A DNA stretch of 64,000 bases, taken from Gracilibacillus ureilyticus. GTDB lineage: Bacteria; Bacillota; Bacilli; Bacillales; Amphibacillaceae. A program made the position numbers and the translations under genes. The DNA is taken from NCBI RefSeq assembly GCF_900111195.1, contig NZ_FOGL01000009.1, positions 1 through 64,000 of the forward strand. The letters run 5' to 3'. Positions 47,876 to 59,379 of the stretch are shown in pieces. Position 1 is the stretch's first letter. Every line of letters starts with the position of its first letter. Below the pieces are notes generated by a model. It ran no database searches. It was not told the origin of the DNA and saw only the letters and a program-made list of their open reading frames with translations.

Positions 47876-50134
47876 TTAGACTTGTGGACCGTCATTATAT
47901 TTTTTTTCTGTATAAACAATCGGTTTATCTTTGATTGATTTCCCTCTCCATACAAGCCACAGCTGTGCAGCAATGAATAGAGAAGAATACGTACCTGCGA
48001 ACAGTCCAATCACTAAGGCAAACGAGAAGTTAGTGATCGAAGTAGCACCGAAAATTAATAACATCAACGCAGCGAAGATTACTGTTAAAACAGTATTAAT
48101 ACTGCGGGCCAATGTCTGCATTAAACTGTGATTCACAATCGAAGCAAGTTCAGCAAACGATTTGACTTTTTTCTTCTTCTTCAAGTTTTCCCTGATCCGG
48201 TCAAACGTTACAATCGTATCATTAATCGAATAACCGACAATCGTCAGGATCGCTGCAATGATCGTAATGTCAAATTCCATTCTTGTAATACTGAAAAACG
48301 CAATGATGAAAAATGCGTCATGCAGTAATGCCAATATCGCCGTTAACGCAGAATAAAACTCAAACCGGATCGTTACATAAATAATAATCCCAATCGATGC
48401 ATACAACACAGCAAGTATGGCATCTTTAGCCAGTTCCTTTCCGACTATATCTGATACGGTATTAACAGTAGGTGCACTGCCATATGCCGCTTCAAAATGT
48501 TCTCTCACTTCTGCTACTTTATCCTGGGAAAGTTCTGTATCAAACCTTGCCACAGCAATTTCATTATTTTCCCCTGACAACACAACAGGTGTGCTTGGTT
48601 CTAATTCCAGTGTTTCATAATGTGATTCAATTTCTTCTACTGTCAGAGACTGCTCTGCCATCACTTCAACACGGGAACCTGATTTAAAATCAATCCCAAG
48701 GTTTAACTGGAACACAGCTAATGAAATGATTCCCAGCACAATGAGCACTATTGATATACTGAAGAACTTTTTACGGTGCTTCACAAAATCGAACTGGCGG
48801 CCAAATACTGTTGGTTCCACTTCTTCGTTACTGTTAATATCCTGAATTTGATCCTTCTTTACACCTAACCAGCCTGGACGCTTGTTTAAGAAATTACTGC
48901 TCACCCAGAAGCTTAGGAAAAGTCTTGAACCAAATACGGCAGTCACAAAACTTAGAACAATACTGACAATCAGCAATGTTGCGAAACCTTTGACAGAACT
49001 TGTCCCGAAAATAAACAATACTCCGGCTGCGATTAATGTTGTAATATTCGCATCAAAAATGGTTGAAAGGGAATGCTGATTACCAGCCTTGAAGGCAGCC
49101 TTGATCGACTTTCCTTCCTTCAATTCCTCTTTAATCCGCTCGTATGTGATAATATTTGCATCAACTGCCATACCAACACCTAATACAAGGGCGGCAATAC
49201 CCGGCAATGTCAGTACACCATTCATTAACTGGAATACTAACAGCACTAAATAAATATAAATACTTAAAGTGATTGTTGCGATAATACCAGGGAAGCGGTA
49301 ATAAACGATCATGTAAGCAAAAATTAACAGAACACCGATGATCCCTGCAAAAACGGTTTTTTCTAACGCCTGCTGACCAAACTGTGCACCAACAGATGTA
49401 GAATAGTCTTCCTCTAAGTTAACTGGTAATGAACCGGCATTCAGAATGTCTGCCAATCGTTTTGCAGATTCTACCGTGAAATTACCAGTGATTTGAATAC
49501 TCTTTGTTCGTAACACTTCACTAAACCCTGGAGCAGATACAAATTTTGGATCAGCCTTTTGAATTTCTTCCTGATAGGAATCGCCTTCTTCATAATCCAT
49601 CCAGATAACCACACGGTTTTCCAGATCAGGATTATTCATAATCTCTTCGGTCACATCACCGAACAGATCAGCATCTTTAAACTCAACTGTCACGATCGGC
49701 TCATTTGTGTTTGGATCAAAGCTCTGTTTTGCACTGCCTTCTTTAATATGACTTCCGTTCAGGTATTCCTTATCATTCACATCACGGAAAGATAAAGAAG
49801 CAGATGTTGCAAGCAGTTCTCTTGCTTCATCCTGGTCTGTCACACCGGCAAGCTGGACCCTGATTCGATTCGGTTCTTCGATATTGAAGTTTGGTTCACT
49901 AACCCCTAAAGTGTTAACCCTTTGTGTTAAAATTTCCACAGTAGATTCCAGAACCTGCGTTGTCACTTCCTGTTCCTGATCAAGCGGTTCAACTGTATAG
50001 AGAACTTCAAACCCACCCTGTAAGTCTAACCCTAAGTTGATTTTATTCGTTATATTTGTAAATGTCGTACCTATCGCTGCTCCCAATACTAAAACAATTA
50101 AGAGAAAAGCAACGATTCTTCCTCTTTTCACCAT
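47876..50134 (-). CDS. secDF: Fused protein translocase subunit SecDF, 752 aa
   Basis: Twelve membrane helices in two six-helix halves. The SecD half has GLDLQGGFEVLY and the P1 domain, with MNGVLTLPGIAALVLGVGMAVDANI near residue 290 (motif D4, key Asp in GMAVDANI). The SecF half has GIDFKSGSRVEV and TIVGYSINDTIVTFDRIREN. It uses the proton gradient to pull exported proteins. A fused SecDF is normal for Bacillus. Confidence 0.96.
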   Translation of the reverse strand: MVKRGRIVAFLLIVLVLGAAIGTTFTNITNKINLGLDLQGGFEVLYTVEPLDQEQEVTTQVLESTVEILTQRVNTLGVSEPNFNIEEPNRIRVQLAGVTDQDEARELLATSASLSFRDVNDKEYLNGSHIKEGSAKQSFDPNTNEPIVTVEFKDADLFGDVTEEIMNNPDLENRVVIWMDYEEGDSYQEEIQKADPKFVSAPGFSEVLRTKSIQITGNFTVESAKRLADILNAGSLPVNLEEDYSTSVGAQFGQQALEKTVFAGIIGVLLIFAYMIVYYRFPGIIATITLSIYIYLVLLVFQLMNGVLTLPGIAALVLGVGMAVDANIITYERIKEELKEGKSIKAAFKAGNQHSLSTIFDANITTLIAAGVLFIFGTSSVKGFATLLIVSIVLSFVTAVFGSRLFLSFWVSSNFLNKRPGWLGVKKDQIQDINSNEEVEPTVFGRQFDFVKHRKKFFSISIVLIVLGIISLAVFQLNLGIDFKSGSRVEVMAEQSLTVEEIESHYETLELEPSTPVVLSGENNEIAVARFDTELSQDKVAEVREHFEAAYGSAPTVNTVSDIVGKELAKDAILAVLYASIGIIIYVTIRFEFYSALTAILALLHDAFFIIAFFSITRMEFDITIIAAILTIVGYSINDTIVTFDRIRENLKKKKKVKSFAELASIVNHSLMQTLARSINTVLTVIFAALMLLIFGATSITNFSFALVIGLFAGTYSSLFIAAQLWLVWRGKSIKDKPIVYTEKKYNDGPQV

Positions 50135-50173
50135 ATGTAAAGCCTCCCTAAATTCAAAACAACAACATTCATT

Positions 50174-50461
50174 TTACTCTTTTCCGAACAAAGCTTCAAT
50201 AGATTCCTGTAAACTTGTGTCCTGAAATGACTGCTGTGTTAAATAACTCATATATATATTGGAATGCAAGTGTAAAATATCCTGGACTACTTCTGCTAAT
50301 CTTTTTTCAGGGTCTCCTTTCCACACCTTCTGAACGAGACATTTCCAGACATCGTCCGCAGTCGCTTTTGAATAGTCCAATAATTGAAACTCCGTCACCT
50401 TACTTTCAATCACATCTGTTAACTCTGGTTTCCATAAAGTAACAGGCTTTTTTTCGCACAT
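50174..50461 (-). CDS. comN: Post-transcriptional regulator ComN, 95 aa
   Basis: The small cytosolic protein with LWKPELTDVIESKVTEFQLL and the YSKATADDVWKCLVQKVW block belongs to the ComN/YrzD family. In B. subtilis ComN controls comE competence mRNA and localises at division sites and poles. Its place beside secDF and divergent from spoVB matches B. subtilis. ATG follows GGAGGAA by five bases. Confidence 0.88.
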   Translation of the reverse strand: MCEKKPVTLWKPELTDVIESKVTEFQLLDYSKATADDVWKCLVQKVWKGDPEKRLAEVVQDILHLHSNIYMSYLTQQSFQDTSLQESIEALFGKE

Positions 50462-50590
50462 AGGAATTCCTCCACTCCATCAAGGTCATATTCACGATTA
50501 ATTTTGAAAAACGGTCATGCTTGTCTCCTGTCCATGCATATACTTCATTGTATATGAAAAATTTCCATTTGAGAAGGCAGGGTTGATAAT

Positions 50591-52129
50591 GTGACCAAAC
50601 AAAATTTTCTAAAAGGAACCATTATCCTTATTATAGCAGGAATGATCACGAGATTCCTCGGCTTTATTAACCGGATTGTTGTAGCGAGAGTTATGGGTGA
50701 AGAAGGTATTGGATTGTATAATATGGCACTGCCGACACTATTTCTCATGTATACCATCTCACAAATCGGTTTGCCTATCGCTATTTCCAAACGTGTTGCG
50801 GAAGCAGATGCAAAAGGTGACACCAGTAAGATTAAACAGATTCTGATTATCTCGCTTACGATTACAATAAGTTTAAGTATTTTCTCATCTGTACTTATGT
50901 ATCTGATTATCCCATATATTTCAACAAACCTCCTGACAGACAGTCGTGTCTATTATCCGATGCTTGCGATAATTCCAATCATTCCGATCAGTGCCGTGGC
51001 CTCAGTAATAAGGGGATATTTTCAAGGCAGGCAAAATATGAAGCCACAAAGTTTCGCCCAGGTAATTGAGCAGATTGTCAGAATTGCTTTTATCATCATC
51101 CTTGTCCAGATTTTCTCCCCGTATGGATTGGAATACGCCGCTGCAGCTGCTATGATCGCTGTAGTCATCGGGGAAGCTGTCTCATTATTTTACATGATGC
51201 ACATGTTTAAAATGAAAAAAAGGATCAAATTAAGGAAAAATGTCTTTGAATACATCAAAACAGGAAGACATACCTTAAACCAGTTGTTATCCATATCTCT
51301 GCCAAGCACTGCAAGCAGGCTTGTCAGCTCTGTCGCAAATTTTCTTGAACCAATCCTCGTCGCGCAAAGCTTGGCAATTGCCGGTTTTCAGACAGCTGCT
51401 GCAACTAAAATGTATGGTGCATTAACAGGATACGCCATCCCGCTTCTTTTTTTACCAACATTTATTACACATTCTCTCGCTGTTGCGCTTGTTCCTAATA
51501 TAAGTGAAGCTGAAGCAAGAAGCCATAAAAAACTGATTCATTACCGGATCCACCAGGCTGTCCGTTTATCGTTTGCCTCAGGTGCCATTGCAACAGTTAT
51601 CCTGACATTGTTTGCTGATCCTATCCTTACATACATGTATGGGACAAACAATGCAAGCTTATTTCTCAAAATCATGGCACCATGTTTTCTGTTTATGTAC
51701 ATCCAATTCCCGCTTAATGCTACTTTGCAGGCATTGGATCTGGCAAGACAAGCTATGTGGAATAACATTGTCGCAACGGTGATCAAATTTGTTGTATTAA
51801 TCAGCCTTACGACAAATCCGGAAGTTGGCATTTATGGTGCGGCTGTTGCTATGTGTGTTGGTGTAATGATTGGAACCATCTTTCATCTTATTACATTGTA
51901 CAGACATATAAAGTTCGTTATCCCATATATGATGATTGCAAAAATGATTGCACTGATCGGGTTAACTTTCTGGCTTGGATGGCTCCTGATACGATTATTT
52001 GCCTTCCAGATGGAAAACTTCGTGTCTTTCATTATCATTCTAATTGTTCTCTTCCTCTGTTACATTGTATTCCTGTTTGCACTGCAATTCATCAGCAGAG
52101 AGGAATTGAAACAATTAAGAAAAAAATAA
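50591..52129 (+). CDS. spoVB: Stage V sporulation protein B, MOP-superfamily flippase, 512 aa
   Basis: About 14 membrane helices of the MATE/Wzx-like superfamily. TRFLGFINRIVVARVMGEEG and VIRGYFQGRQNMKPQSFAQV are the SpoVB signatures. SpoVB is needed for spore cortex synthesis, probably moving lipid II or a related lipid-linked precursor. The GTG start at 50591 has a modest AGGG site. Located after comN and secDF as in B. subtilis. Confidence 0.92.
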   Translation: MTKQNFLKGTIILIIAGMITRFLGFINRIVVARVMGEEGIGLYNMALPTLFLMYTISQIGLPIAISKRVAEADAKGDTSKIKQILIISLTITISLSIFSSVLMYLIIPYISTNLLTDSRVYYPMLAIIPIIPISAVASVIRGYFQGRQNMKPQSFAQVIEQIVRIAFIIILVQIFSPYGLEYAAAAAMIAVVIGEAVSLFYMMHMFKMKKRIKLRKNVFEYIKTGRHTLNQLLSISLPSTASRLVSSVANFLEPILVAQSLAIAGFQTAAATKMYGALTGYAIPLLFLPTFITHSLAVALVPNISEAEARSHKKLIHYRIHQAVRLSFASGAIATVILTLFADPILTYMYGTNNASLFLKIMAPCFLFMYIQFPLNATLQALDLARQAMWNNIVATVIKFVVLISLTTNPEVGIYGAAVAMCVGVMIGTIFHLITLYRHIKFVIPYMMIAKMIALIGLTFWLGWLLIRLFAFQMENFVSFIIILIVLFLCYIVFLFALQFISREELKQLRKK

Positions 52130-52182
52130 ACACCTTTGCCCAGCCTTTGATTTGGTTACACTAGCAGACATATGAATTTCAC

Positions 52183-52220
52183 AAAAAAACGTCAGATCAT
52201 CCCGATCTGAGCGTTTTTTT
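52183..52220. terminator. Bidirectional terminator between spoVB and the DUF421 gene
   Basis: AAAAAAACG-CAGATC pairs with GATCTG-CGTTTTTTT with a small bulge and an ATCCC loop. Confidence 0.85.
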
Positions 52221-52896
52221 ATTCCATTATTTCATTTTTTCGATCAATATACCATTCGTTTTTTGCGTTTACTGAACAAAAGGAGACATCTTTAAAATGG
52301 TGAAATCCCCGATCCTTTATTTGTTCTGCCAGCCATGTCCGGTCTTTCTCTAATTGTTCCAGTGCATGGACCTGTACATTACCATCAACAATTAACGGGA
52401 GCACAAGGCCATTCATTTTATTACCAAGCGGATGGTCTTCCTGCTGCTCAATGATAGATAATTTACCGGATGGCTCCAATATAGCATAGGCCACTTCATT
52501 CAAACTTTCTGTCCCGTTTTCGCGCAATTGCTGCATCAGATCATCAAATGTAAAGCGGTTTTTCTTCATCTCATATTCATCGATTTTCCCCTGAGATATG
52601 ATAATGGATGGTTTCCCTTCAAATAATGCCCGAAACCTCGGACTCTTTAATGATATCCATGCAACAATTCTTTGAATAATTAATAAAAGAACCATTGGAA
52701 TAAGACCATAACCAAAGAACATCTTCAAATCTTCAATTGTCATTACAGCAATTTCAGCAATCATAATAAATACGACAATATCAAGTAAACTAAGTTCCCC
52801 TACCTCTCTTTTTCCCATCAAACGAAAAATAAGTACGACAACGAAATAGTAGAACAATGTTCTTGCAGCAAGCATAAATATATCTTCAATTGGCAT
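52219..52896 (-). CDS. yrbG: DUF421 membrane protein (YrbG-like), 225 aa
   Basis: Three N-terminal membrane helices with FRLMGKREVGELSLLDIVVF, then a cytoplasmic domain containing the family RFTFDDLMQQLRENG and EVAYAILEPSGKLSII. ATG at 52896 follows GGAGG by about ten bases. YrbG/YetF-type proteins have no settled role; YetF-like members respond to membrane or spore-germination conditions. The gene ends at a shared terminator with spoVB. Confidence 0.87.
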   Translation of the reverse strand: MPIEDIFMLAARTLFYYFVVVLIFRLMGKREVGELSLLDIVVFIMIAEIAVMTIEDLKMFFGYGLIPMVLLLIIQRIVAWISLKSPRFRALFEGKPSIIISQGKIDEYEMKKNRFTFDDLMQQLRENGTESLNEVAYAILEPSGKLSIIEQQEDHPLGNKMNGLVLPLIVDGNVQVHALEQLEKDRTWLAEQIKDRGFHHFKDVSFCSVNAKNEWYIDRKNEIME

Positions 52897-52957
52897 TGCC
52901 TCACATCCTCCAATTAGCGATAAGCTTAGCATAACCATATTTAAAACCTCTTATGTG

Positions 52958-54259
52958 TTACAGTGTCTGCTGATATGGAAGCAGATAGCGGAAGTACAAA
53001 TAAATGGTTGCAATAATCAATGATAGCAGCACAATCGGCAAACCATAAATCATATATTTCACAAAAGGGATTCGTTCTCCCTGTGCCTCAGCCAGACCAG
53101 CAACAACGACATTTGCCGAAGCACCAATCAGTGTCGCATTACCACCAAGACATGCCCCTAATGCAAGAGACCACCATAATGGATCCAGATTTGCCATACC
53201 ATATGATTCAAATTCCTGAATGACCGGTATCATCGCTGCAACAAACGGAATATTATCAATAATTCCTGAAAATAAACCAGATGTCCAGAGTAATAACAGG
53301 CCAGTATACATCATGTCCCCCTCTGTCATCCACATAATGGATCTTGCCAGTTCGTCAATTACACCAACTTCTTCCAGACCGCCTACAAGCATAAATAATC
53401 CGATAAAGAAAAACAGTGTGACCCACTCAACCTGCTCAAACACTTTCTCTGTATCTACTTCTTTCTCACTAATGAGCAGAAGCATAATTGCCCCGGTTAA
53501 TGCAATGATCGTTAAATCAATATGAAGGACCGGATGGAGGATAAAGCCGGTAATTGTTAAACACAAAACAGACAATGACTGAAATAACAGCGGTGTTTTA
53601 TTTAGATAGGTTCCTTCTTTCAATTTCATGAGTTGTTTTATATTTTCCTGGTCGATTGTATTAAGTTTTTTTCTAAACAATAAAATTAAAATAAAAATAG
53701 CAAGAATAAAAATCATGATCGCAACAGGGGCAGTGTGCTGCAGAAAGGAGACAAAGGTAAGGTGCGGCACAGCCTGACCAATCATAATGTTAGGCGGGTC
53801 GCCGATCAGTGTTGCGGTGCCACCAATATTGGCACTGATAATGATTGTAATTAAGTAAGGGAAAGCAGGCAGTTTCAGTAAATTAGTTAATGTAAGAATA
53901 ACTGGCACAAATAGTAATACTGTAGTTACATTATCGAGCAGAGCAGAACCGACTGCAGTGAGAACCGCTATACCAACTAATAACGGAACCGGTCTTCCTT
54001 TCACTATTTTAGCTAATAATATGGCAATGTAAGAAAATACACCTGTCTTCTTTGTAATCGAAACTAATACCATCATAGCAAAAAGCAGTGCTACCGTATT
54101 CCAGTCAATGTAATCATTGACCGCTGCCTCCCATTCATAAATATCTGTTAACAGGAGAAGTAAACCTCCTGCCAATGCTACAAGGGCACGATTTATTTTT
54201 TCTGTCATAATAAAAATATAACTAATAATAAAAATGGCGATTGCTATCGTTACTGCCAA
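52958..54259 (-). CDS. ArsB/NhaD-family ion transporter, 433 aa
   Basis: About 12 membrane helices of the IT superfamily. FIMTEKINRALVALAGGLLL at the start, and two repeated motifs around GSALLDNVTTVLLFVPVILT and SGIIDNIPFVAAMIPVI, are typical of ArsB/NhaD proteins. Candidate roles are Na+/H+ exchange or oxyanion export; the sequence does not decide. TTG at 54259 is six bases after GGAGAGGTG. It lies between yrbG and yrzE, where B. subtilis has no such gene, so it may be an acquired or retained osmo-adaptive gene. Confidence 0.85.
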   Translation of the reverse strand: MAVTIAIAIFIISYIFIMTEKINRALVALAGGLLLLLTDIYEWEAAVNDYIDWNTVALLFAMMVLVSITKKTGVFSYIAILLAKIVKGRPVPLLVGIAVLTAVGSALLDNVTTVLLFVPVILTLTNLLKLPAFPYLITIIISANIGGTATLIGDPPNIMIGQAVPHLTFVSFLQHTAPVAIMIFILAIFILILLFRKKLNTIDQENIKQLMKLKEGTYLNKTPLLFQSLSVLCLTITGFILHPVLHIDLTIIALTGAIMLLLISEKEVDTEKVFEQVEWVTLFFFIGLFMLVGGLEEVGVIDELARSIMWMTEGDMMYTGLLLLWTSGLFSGIIDNIPFVAAMIPVIQEFESYGMANLDPLWWSLALGACLGGNATLIGASANVVVAGLAEAQGERIPFVKYMIYGLPIVLLSLIIATIYLYFRYLLPYQQTL

Positions 54260-54414
54260 ATAACTCACCTCTCCACAATCCATGTAATGTTGACAAGCTA
54301 TAGTACCATCTATATTCGAATAGTACGGAACTATTCAAAAAAAGCCCTCTTCTAAATTTAAAGGACATGCATACATACATATAGAGAAGCTTTTCAGGAA
54401 GGGGGAGAGAAAAA

Positions 54415-54801
54415 ATGAGAACAGCAATTAGTGTGTTGTTTGGCTGGATTGGCATTATTGCCGTCATGTTCATTGCAAGTGTAATCCTTGCACTGTTGTT
54501 ACGCTTTACCGCTCTAGGTGAGTCGACATTAAATTTGGTCACATTACTTGTTAGTTTCCTTGCATTGTTTGTTGGCGGGTTTATTGCGGGCTTAAAGGCG
54601 AAGCATAAAGGAATCATCGTCGGTGCAATCACCAGTTTGATTTTTACAATGGTTGTTTTTTTCTATCGTTATTTAGGATTAGAGACAGGTTTTTCGATCG
54701 TACAATTTGTTCACCATACGGCTTATTTGCTGCTTGCCATGATTGGTGCCATTATCGGAGTAAATGTTTCCGGAGGAGAAACAGCGGAGTCGAACTCATG
54801 A
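54415..54801 (+). CDS. yrzE: TIGR04086 family membrane protein (YrzE-like), 128 aa
   Basis: Four membrane helices with the family pattern FVGGFIAGLKAKHKGIIVGAI and a glycine-rich last helix. ATG at 54415 follows GGGGGAG by eight bases. Function unknown. Convergent with yajC across a shared terminator, the same arrangement as yrzE-yrbF in B. subtilis. Confidence 0.85.
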   Translation: MRTAISVLFGWIGIIAVMFIASVILALLLRFTALGESTLNLVTLLVSFLALFVGGFIAGLKAKHKGIIVGAITSLIFTMVVFFYRYLGLETGFSIVQFVHHTAYLLLAMIGAIIGVNVSGGETAESNS

Positions 54802-54818
54802 GTTAAATTTTCTTTCAA

Positions 54819-54863
54819 ACAAAAACACGTAGCAACTAAATATAGTCCTCTACGTGTTTTTGT
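54819..54863. terminator. Bidirectional terminator between yrzE and yajC
   Basis: ACAAAAACACGTAG pairs perfectly with CTACGTGTTTTTGT (14 bp, 17-base loop). Confidence 0.92.
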
Positions 54864-54877
54864 CTTGTATTCAATGA

Positions 54878-55141
54878 TTACAATTGTTCGGTTACATCGC
54901 GAACTGCTGAGCGATCATATGTAAGCTTCGTGCCGCCATCGGTGATTAAAACAATTTTGTCTTCATCCAGTGCATGGACAGTACCATGAAATCCGCCGAT
55001 TGTAACAATCTTATCGCCTTTTTTCAATTCTGATTGCATCTGGCGTACCTGCTTCTGTTTCTTTTGCTGTGGTCTGATCAAAAGAAAATAGAAGATCACT
55101 ACCATAATCAACAATGGTGAAAGTGAAATTAACATTTCCAT
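54878..55141 (-). CDS. yajC: Preprotein translocase subunit YajC, 87 aa
   Basis: One membrane helix (residues 7-24) followed by FLLIRPQQKKQKQ and the domain DKIVTIGGFHGTVHALDEDKI, all diagnostic of YajC. It is an accessory of the Sec translocase. GGGGGG lies about ten bases before ATG. Last gene of the ruvAB-queA-tgt-yajC operon. Confidence 0.95.
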   Translation of the reverse strand: MEMLISLSPLLIMVVIFYFLLIRPQQKKQKQVRQMQSELKKGDKIVTIGGFHGTVHALDEDKIVLITDGGTKLTYDRSAVRDVTEQL

Positions 55142-55166
55142 TCTGTATATTTCCCCCCTTTATTTT

Positions 55167-56321
<1,155 letters not shown>

Positions 56322-56373
56322 TTATGAGAAAAACTATTATCCTTTGTCTTCTTACTAGTTAAAATGAATCGCA

Positions 56374-57402
56374 CTACAAAATTAGCATAGCATCACCAAA
56401 GCTGAAAAATCTGTATTTTTCTTCTACTGCTTTGTTGTATGCCTCCAGAATAAAGTCCCGGTCTGCCAATGCACTTACAAGCATGATCAGGGTTGATTTC
56501 GGTAAATGGAAATTGGTAATTAATCCGTCAATTGCCTTAAACGTATATGGTGGATAAATAAAAATATCTGTCCAGCCGTTTTTAGCAGCAAAAGTTCCGC
56601 CAGTATCCCTGGCAATGGTCTCCAATGTTCTTGTGGAAGTCGTACCAACAGAGATAATCCTTCCACCGCGTTTTTTCACAGCATTCAACTGAGCAGCAGT
56701 TTCTTCCGTCATCTGGTAAAACTCTGCATGCATCTCATGTGTTTCTACATCCTCTACACTTACCGGGCGAAATGTTCCTAAACCGACGTGCAAGGTTATA
56801 AAAGCAATTTCAATTCCTTTTTGCTTTATTTTTTCTAACAGATCCTCTGTAAAATGCAAACCTGCTGTAGGGGCAGCTGCAGATCCTTCTTCTTTCGCAT
56901 AAACCGTCTGATACCGGTCCCTCTCATTCAGCTGCTCTTTAATATATGGTGGTAACGGCATTTCACCAAGCTCATCCAAAACTTCGTAAAAAATTCCTTC
57001 ATAATGAAAACGAAGTATACGGCCGCCATGGTCCTTTGTATCGATACATGTTGCGGTTAATTTTCCATCACCAAAGCTAATCTCCGTACCAGCTTTAATA
57101 CGCTTTGCCGGCTTAACAAGCACTTCCCAGTCATCATTTTCCATTTGTGTTAATAACAGAACTTCCACCTTGCCGCCAGTATCTGTTTTCGTCCCGTAAA
57201 GACGGGCAGGGAGCACTTTCGTGTCATTTAACACTAAACAGTCACCTTCATTCAGAAAGTCAATCACTTCATAAAAATGATGATTCCGGATTGTATGTTT
57301 TTCTTTATCCAGTACCATCAGCCGGGAGCTTGTACGGTCTTTTAATGGAGTCTGTGCAATTAATTCTTCTGGCAGGTTAAAATCAAAATCTTCTATTCTC
57401 AT
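56374..57402 (-). CDS. queA: QueA, SAM:tRNA ribosyltransferase-isomerase, 342 aa
   Basis: The start [20 protein letters not shown], then [12 protein letters not shown] and [17 protein letters not shown], are characteristic of QueA. It transfers the ribose of SAM to preQ1 in tRNA giving epoxyqueuosine. It starts directly at the end of the DUF2905 gene. Confidence 0.95.
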   Translation of the reverse strand: MRIEDFDFNLPEELIAQTPLKDRTSSRLMVLDKEKHTIRNHHFYEVIDFLNEGDCLVLNDTKVLPARLYGTKTDTGGKVEVLLLTQMENDDWEVLVKPAKRIKAGTEISFGDGKLTATCIDTKDHGGRILRFHYEGIFYEVLDELGEMPLPPYIKEQLNERDRYQTVYAKEEGSAAAPTAGLHFTEDLLEKIKQKGIEIAFITLHVGLGTFRPVSVEDVETHEMHAEFYQMTEETAAQLNAVKKRGGRIISVGTTSTRTLETIARDTGGTFAAKNGWTDIFIYPPYTFKAIDGLITNFHLPKSTLIMLVSALADRDFILEAYNKAVEEKYRFFSFGDAMLIL

Positions 57403-57603
57403 CTACTTAAACCGTCCTATCACGTAAAAAATCAATGTTAAGATAATACTTACAACAATCGATGTCATTATCGGAAAATGGAACGAAAAATTCCCTTTCT
57501 GGAAACTGATATCTCCTGGTAGTCTTCCAATGAAATTCCAAATCAGCCCGATAATAATACATACAACCCCTATTACAATAAAGATTTTGCCAAAATCCGT
57601 CAA
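57403..57603 (-). CDS. DUF2905 membrane protein, 66 aa
   Basis: Two membrane helices (residues 5-24 and 43-62) around the conserved [20 protein letters not shown], which defines DUF2905. TTG at 57603 overlaps the ruvB stop (TTGA) and follows GAGGTG by eight bases. The short gene is usually inserted between ruvB and queA in Bacillaceae. Function unknown. Confidence 0.9.
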   Translation of the reverse strand: MTDFGKIFIVIGVVCIIIGLIWNFIGRLPGDISFQKGNFSFHFPIMTSIVVSIILTLIFYVIGRFK

Positions 57604-58601
57604 GTCCGAGGCACCTCCAGATTAAAATGGGCATAGGCTTTTGGTGTAACCACTCTCCCTCTCGGGGTCCGCTGGATAAATCCTTGCTGAAGCAGAAATG
57701 GCTCATATACATCCTCTATTGTTTGCGATTCCTCTCCAATTGATGCAGCAATCGTATCTAATCCAACCGGACCGCCTTGAAAACCTTCAATCATTGCAAG
57801 TAACAGCTTGTGATCGATCTGGTCAAGCCCTTCATCATCAACTTGTAACATCTTTAAGGCATGCTGGGCTGTTGACAGGGAAATTTCCTGTTCCCCCTTT
57901 ACCTGCGAAATGTCCCGGACCCTTTTTAACAGCCTGTTCGCAATCCTCGGGGTCCCTCTTGACCTGCGGGCGATTTCGAGTGCTGCCTTTTTATCAATTG
58001 GTGTTTCGAATATTTCCGCTGTTCTTTCGACAATCGCACACAAATCCCTTATTTCATAAAATTCTAGTCTGCTTAAAACTCCGAATCTGTCCCTCAGCGG
58101 TGCAGTTAAAAGTCCTGCACGGGTTGTCGCACCAACTAATGTAAATGGCGGCAAATCTAATTGAACAGACCTTGCACCAGGTCCTGAACCGATCACAATA
58201 TCCAAACAGAAATCTTCCATCGCCGGATATAATATTTCCTCCACAGCCCTTGGCAAACGATGAATTTCATCAATAAAAAGAACATCCCCAACTTCCAGTG
58301 AAGATAAAATTGCTGCTAAATCTCCCGATCTTTCTATCGCCGGGCCGGAAGTTGATTTAAACTGAACACCCATCTCATTAGCAATAATCTGGGCCATTGT
58401 CGTCTTCCCGAGTCCAGGAGGGCCGTAAAGCAGCACATGATCAAGTGCTTCATTACGCATTTTTGCTGCTTCAATAAATATAGCTAAGTTTTCTTTTGCT
58501 TTATGCTGTCCTATATATTGCTTCAGAAGCTGTGGCCGGAGAGTCAGTTCTTCATATGTGTCCTGTTCAAGCTGTTCTCCTGATATTATCCGTTCCTCCA
58601 T
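57600..58601 (-). CDS. ruvB: Holliday junction branch-migration helicase RuvB, 333 aa
   Basis: AAA+ ATPase with Walker [16 protein letters not shown], Walker [17 protein letters not shown], sensor [20 protein letters not shown], and a C-terminal winged helix. ATG at 58601 is nine bases after AAAGGAG; upstream codons to 58619 are unsupported. Forms the branch-migration motor with RuvA, four bases upstream of this frame. Confidence 0.96.
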   Translation of the reverse strand: MEERIISGEQLEQDTYEELTLRPQLLKQYIGQHKAKENLAIFIEAAKMRNEALDHVLLYGPPGLGKTTMAQIIANEMGVQFKSTSGPAIERSGDLAAILSSLEVGDVLFIDEIHRLPRAVEEILYPAMEDFCLDIVIGSGPGARSVQLDLPPFTLVGATTRAGLLTAPLRDRFGVLSRLEFYEIRDLCAIVERTAEIFETPIDKKAALEIARRSRGTPRIANRLLKRVRDISQVKGEQEISLSTAQHALKMLQVDDEGLDQIDHKLLLAMIEGFQGGPVGLDTIAASIGEESQTIEDVYEPFLLQQGFIQRTPRGRVVTPKAYAHFNLEVPRT

Positions 58602-58622
58602 TAAGCTAGCTCCTTTCATTGA

Positions 58623-59216
58623 CTATTTCATCATTAAAGCAAGACCCTTCCGAATATAACCATCTGCTTCCTGCTGTTTTTCCTGCTTCAATTTCGGCTT
58701 TATCTGATTAATTTCTCTATCGGAATAGCCTAATGCTTTCAACGCCTCTATCGCTTCTTCCAGTGCATCATTATTGCCAGTTTCCTGTTTTACGTTAACC
58801 TCTTCTACCGTATAATCAAATGGGAGTTTCCCTTTTAAATCAAGGATCATCTGTCTCGCCGTTTTCTTCCCGACACCAGGAAACCCTGTTAGGAATTTCT
58901 CATTCTCCTGTTCAATTGCCATTACAAAATCCTGGACACCTGTAGATGCCAATACTGCCAAAGCACCTTTTGGCCCGATACCTGATACATTCAGAATTTT
59001 TGCAAACAGCGTTTTTTCCTCATTTTTTTCAAAACCGTACAATATTTGAGCATCTTCCCGTACATGGTGATATGTATAAATTTTGTCTGTCTGGCCTAGT
59101 TTGTTCTGAAATCGAAATGGATTGGGACAGATTAATTCATATCCTACTCCATTTGCTTCCACATAAACAGCCTGATCTGTAATTTCAGCTATTTTTCCTC
59201 TTATATATGCAATCAT
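58623..59216 (-). CDS. ruvA: Holliday junction DNA-binding protein RuvA, 197 aa
   Basis: N-terminal OB domain (MIAYIRGKIAEITDQAVYVE), two helix-hairpin-helix motifs (LNVSGIGPKGALAVLAS and FLTGFPGVGKKTARQMI), and a C-terminal UBA-like domain that contacts RuvB. AAGGTGG lies six bases before ATG. Confidence 0.96.
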   Translation of the reverse strand: MIAYIRGKIAEITDQAVYVEANGVGYELICPNPFRFQNKLGQTDKIYTYHHVREDAQILYGFEKNEEKTLFAKILNVSGIGPKGALAVLASTGVQDFVMAIEQENEKFLTGFPGVGKKTARQMILDLKGKLPFDYTVEEVNVKQETGNNDALEEAIEALKALGYSDREINQIKPKLKQEKQQEADGYIRKGLALMMK

Positions 59217-59348
59217 GAGAATCCACCTTATTAATCAATCATATGTTCGTATCTATCATAGCCTATTCTATCCGCTGATTCAAGTGTCTATCGTCTATTT
59301 AAAGTCTATCATAAGTTGTTGTCATTCGTATATCTCCAACATTATTGC

Positions 59349-59379
59349 AAAAAAAAAGAGATAGGTACATTCCTATCTG
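59349..59379 (-). terminator. Terminator of the GntR/ABC cassette
   Basis: AGATAGG-AATGTA-CCTATCT followed by nine T residues on the minus strand. The stem overlaps the stop codon of the ATPase gene. Confidence 0.9.
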
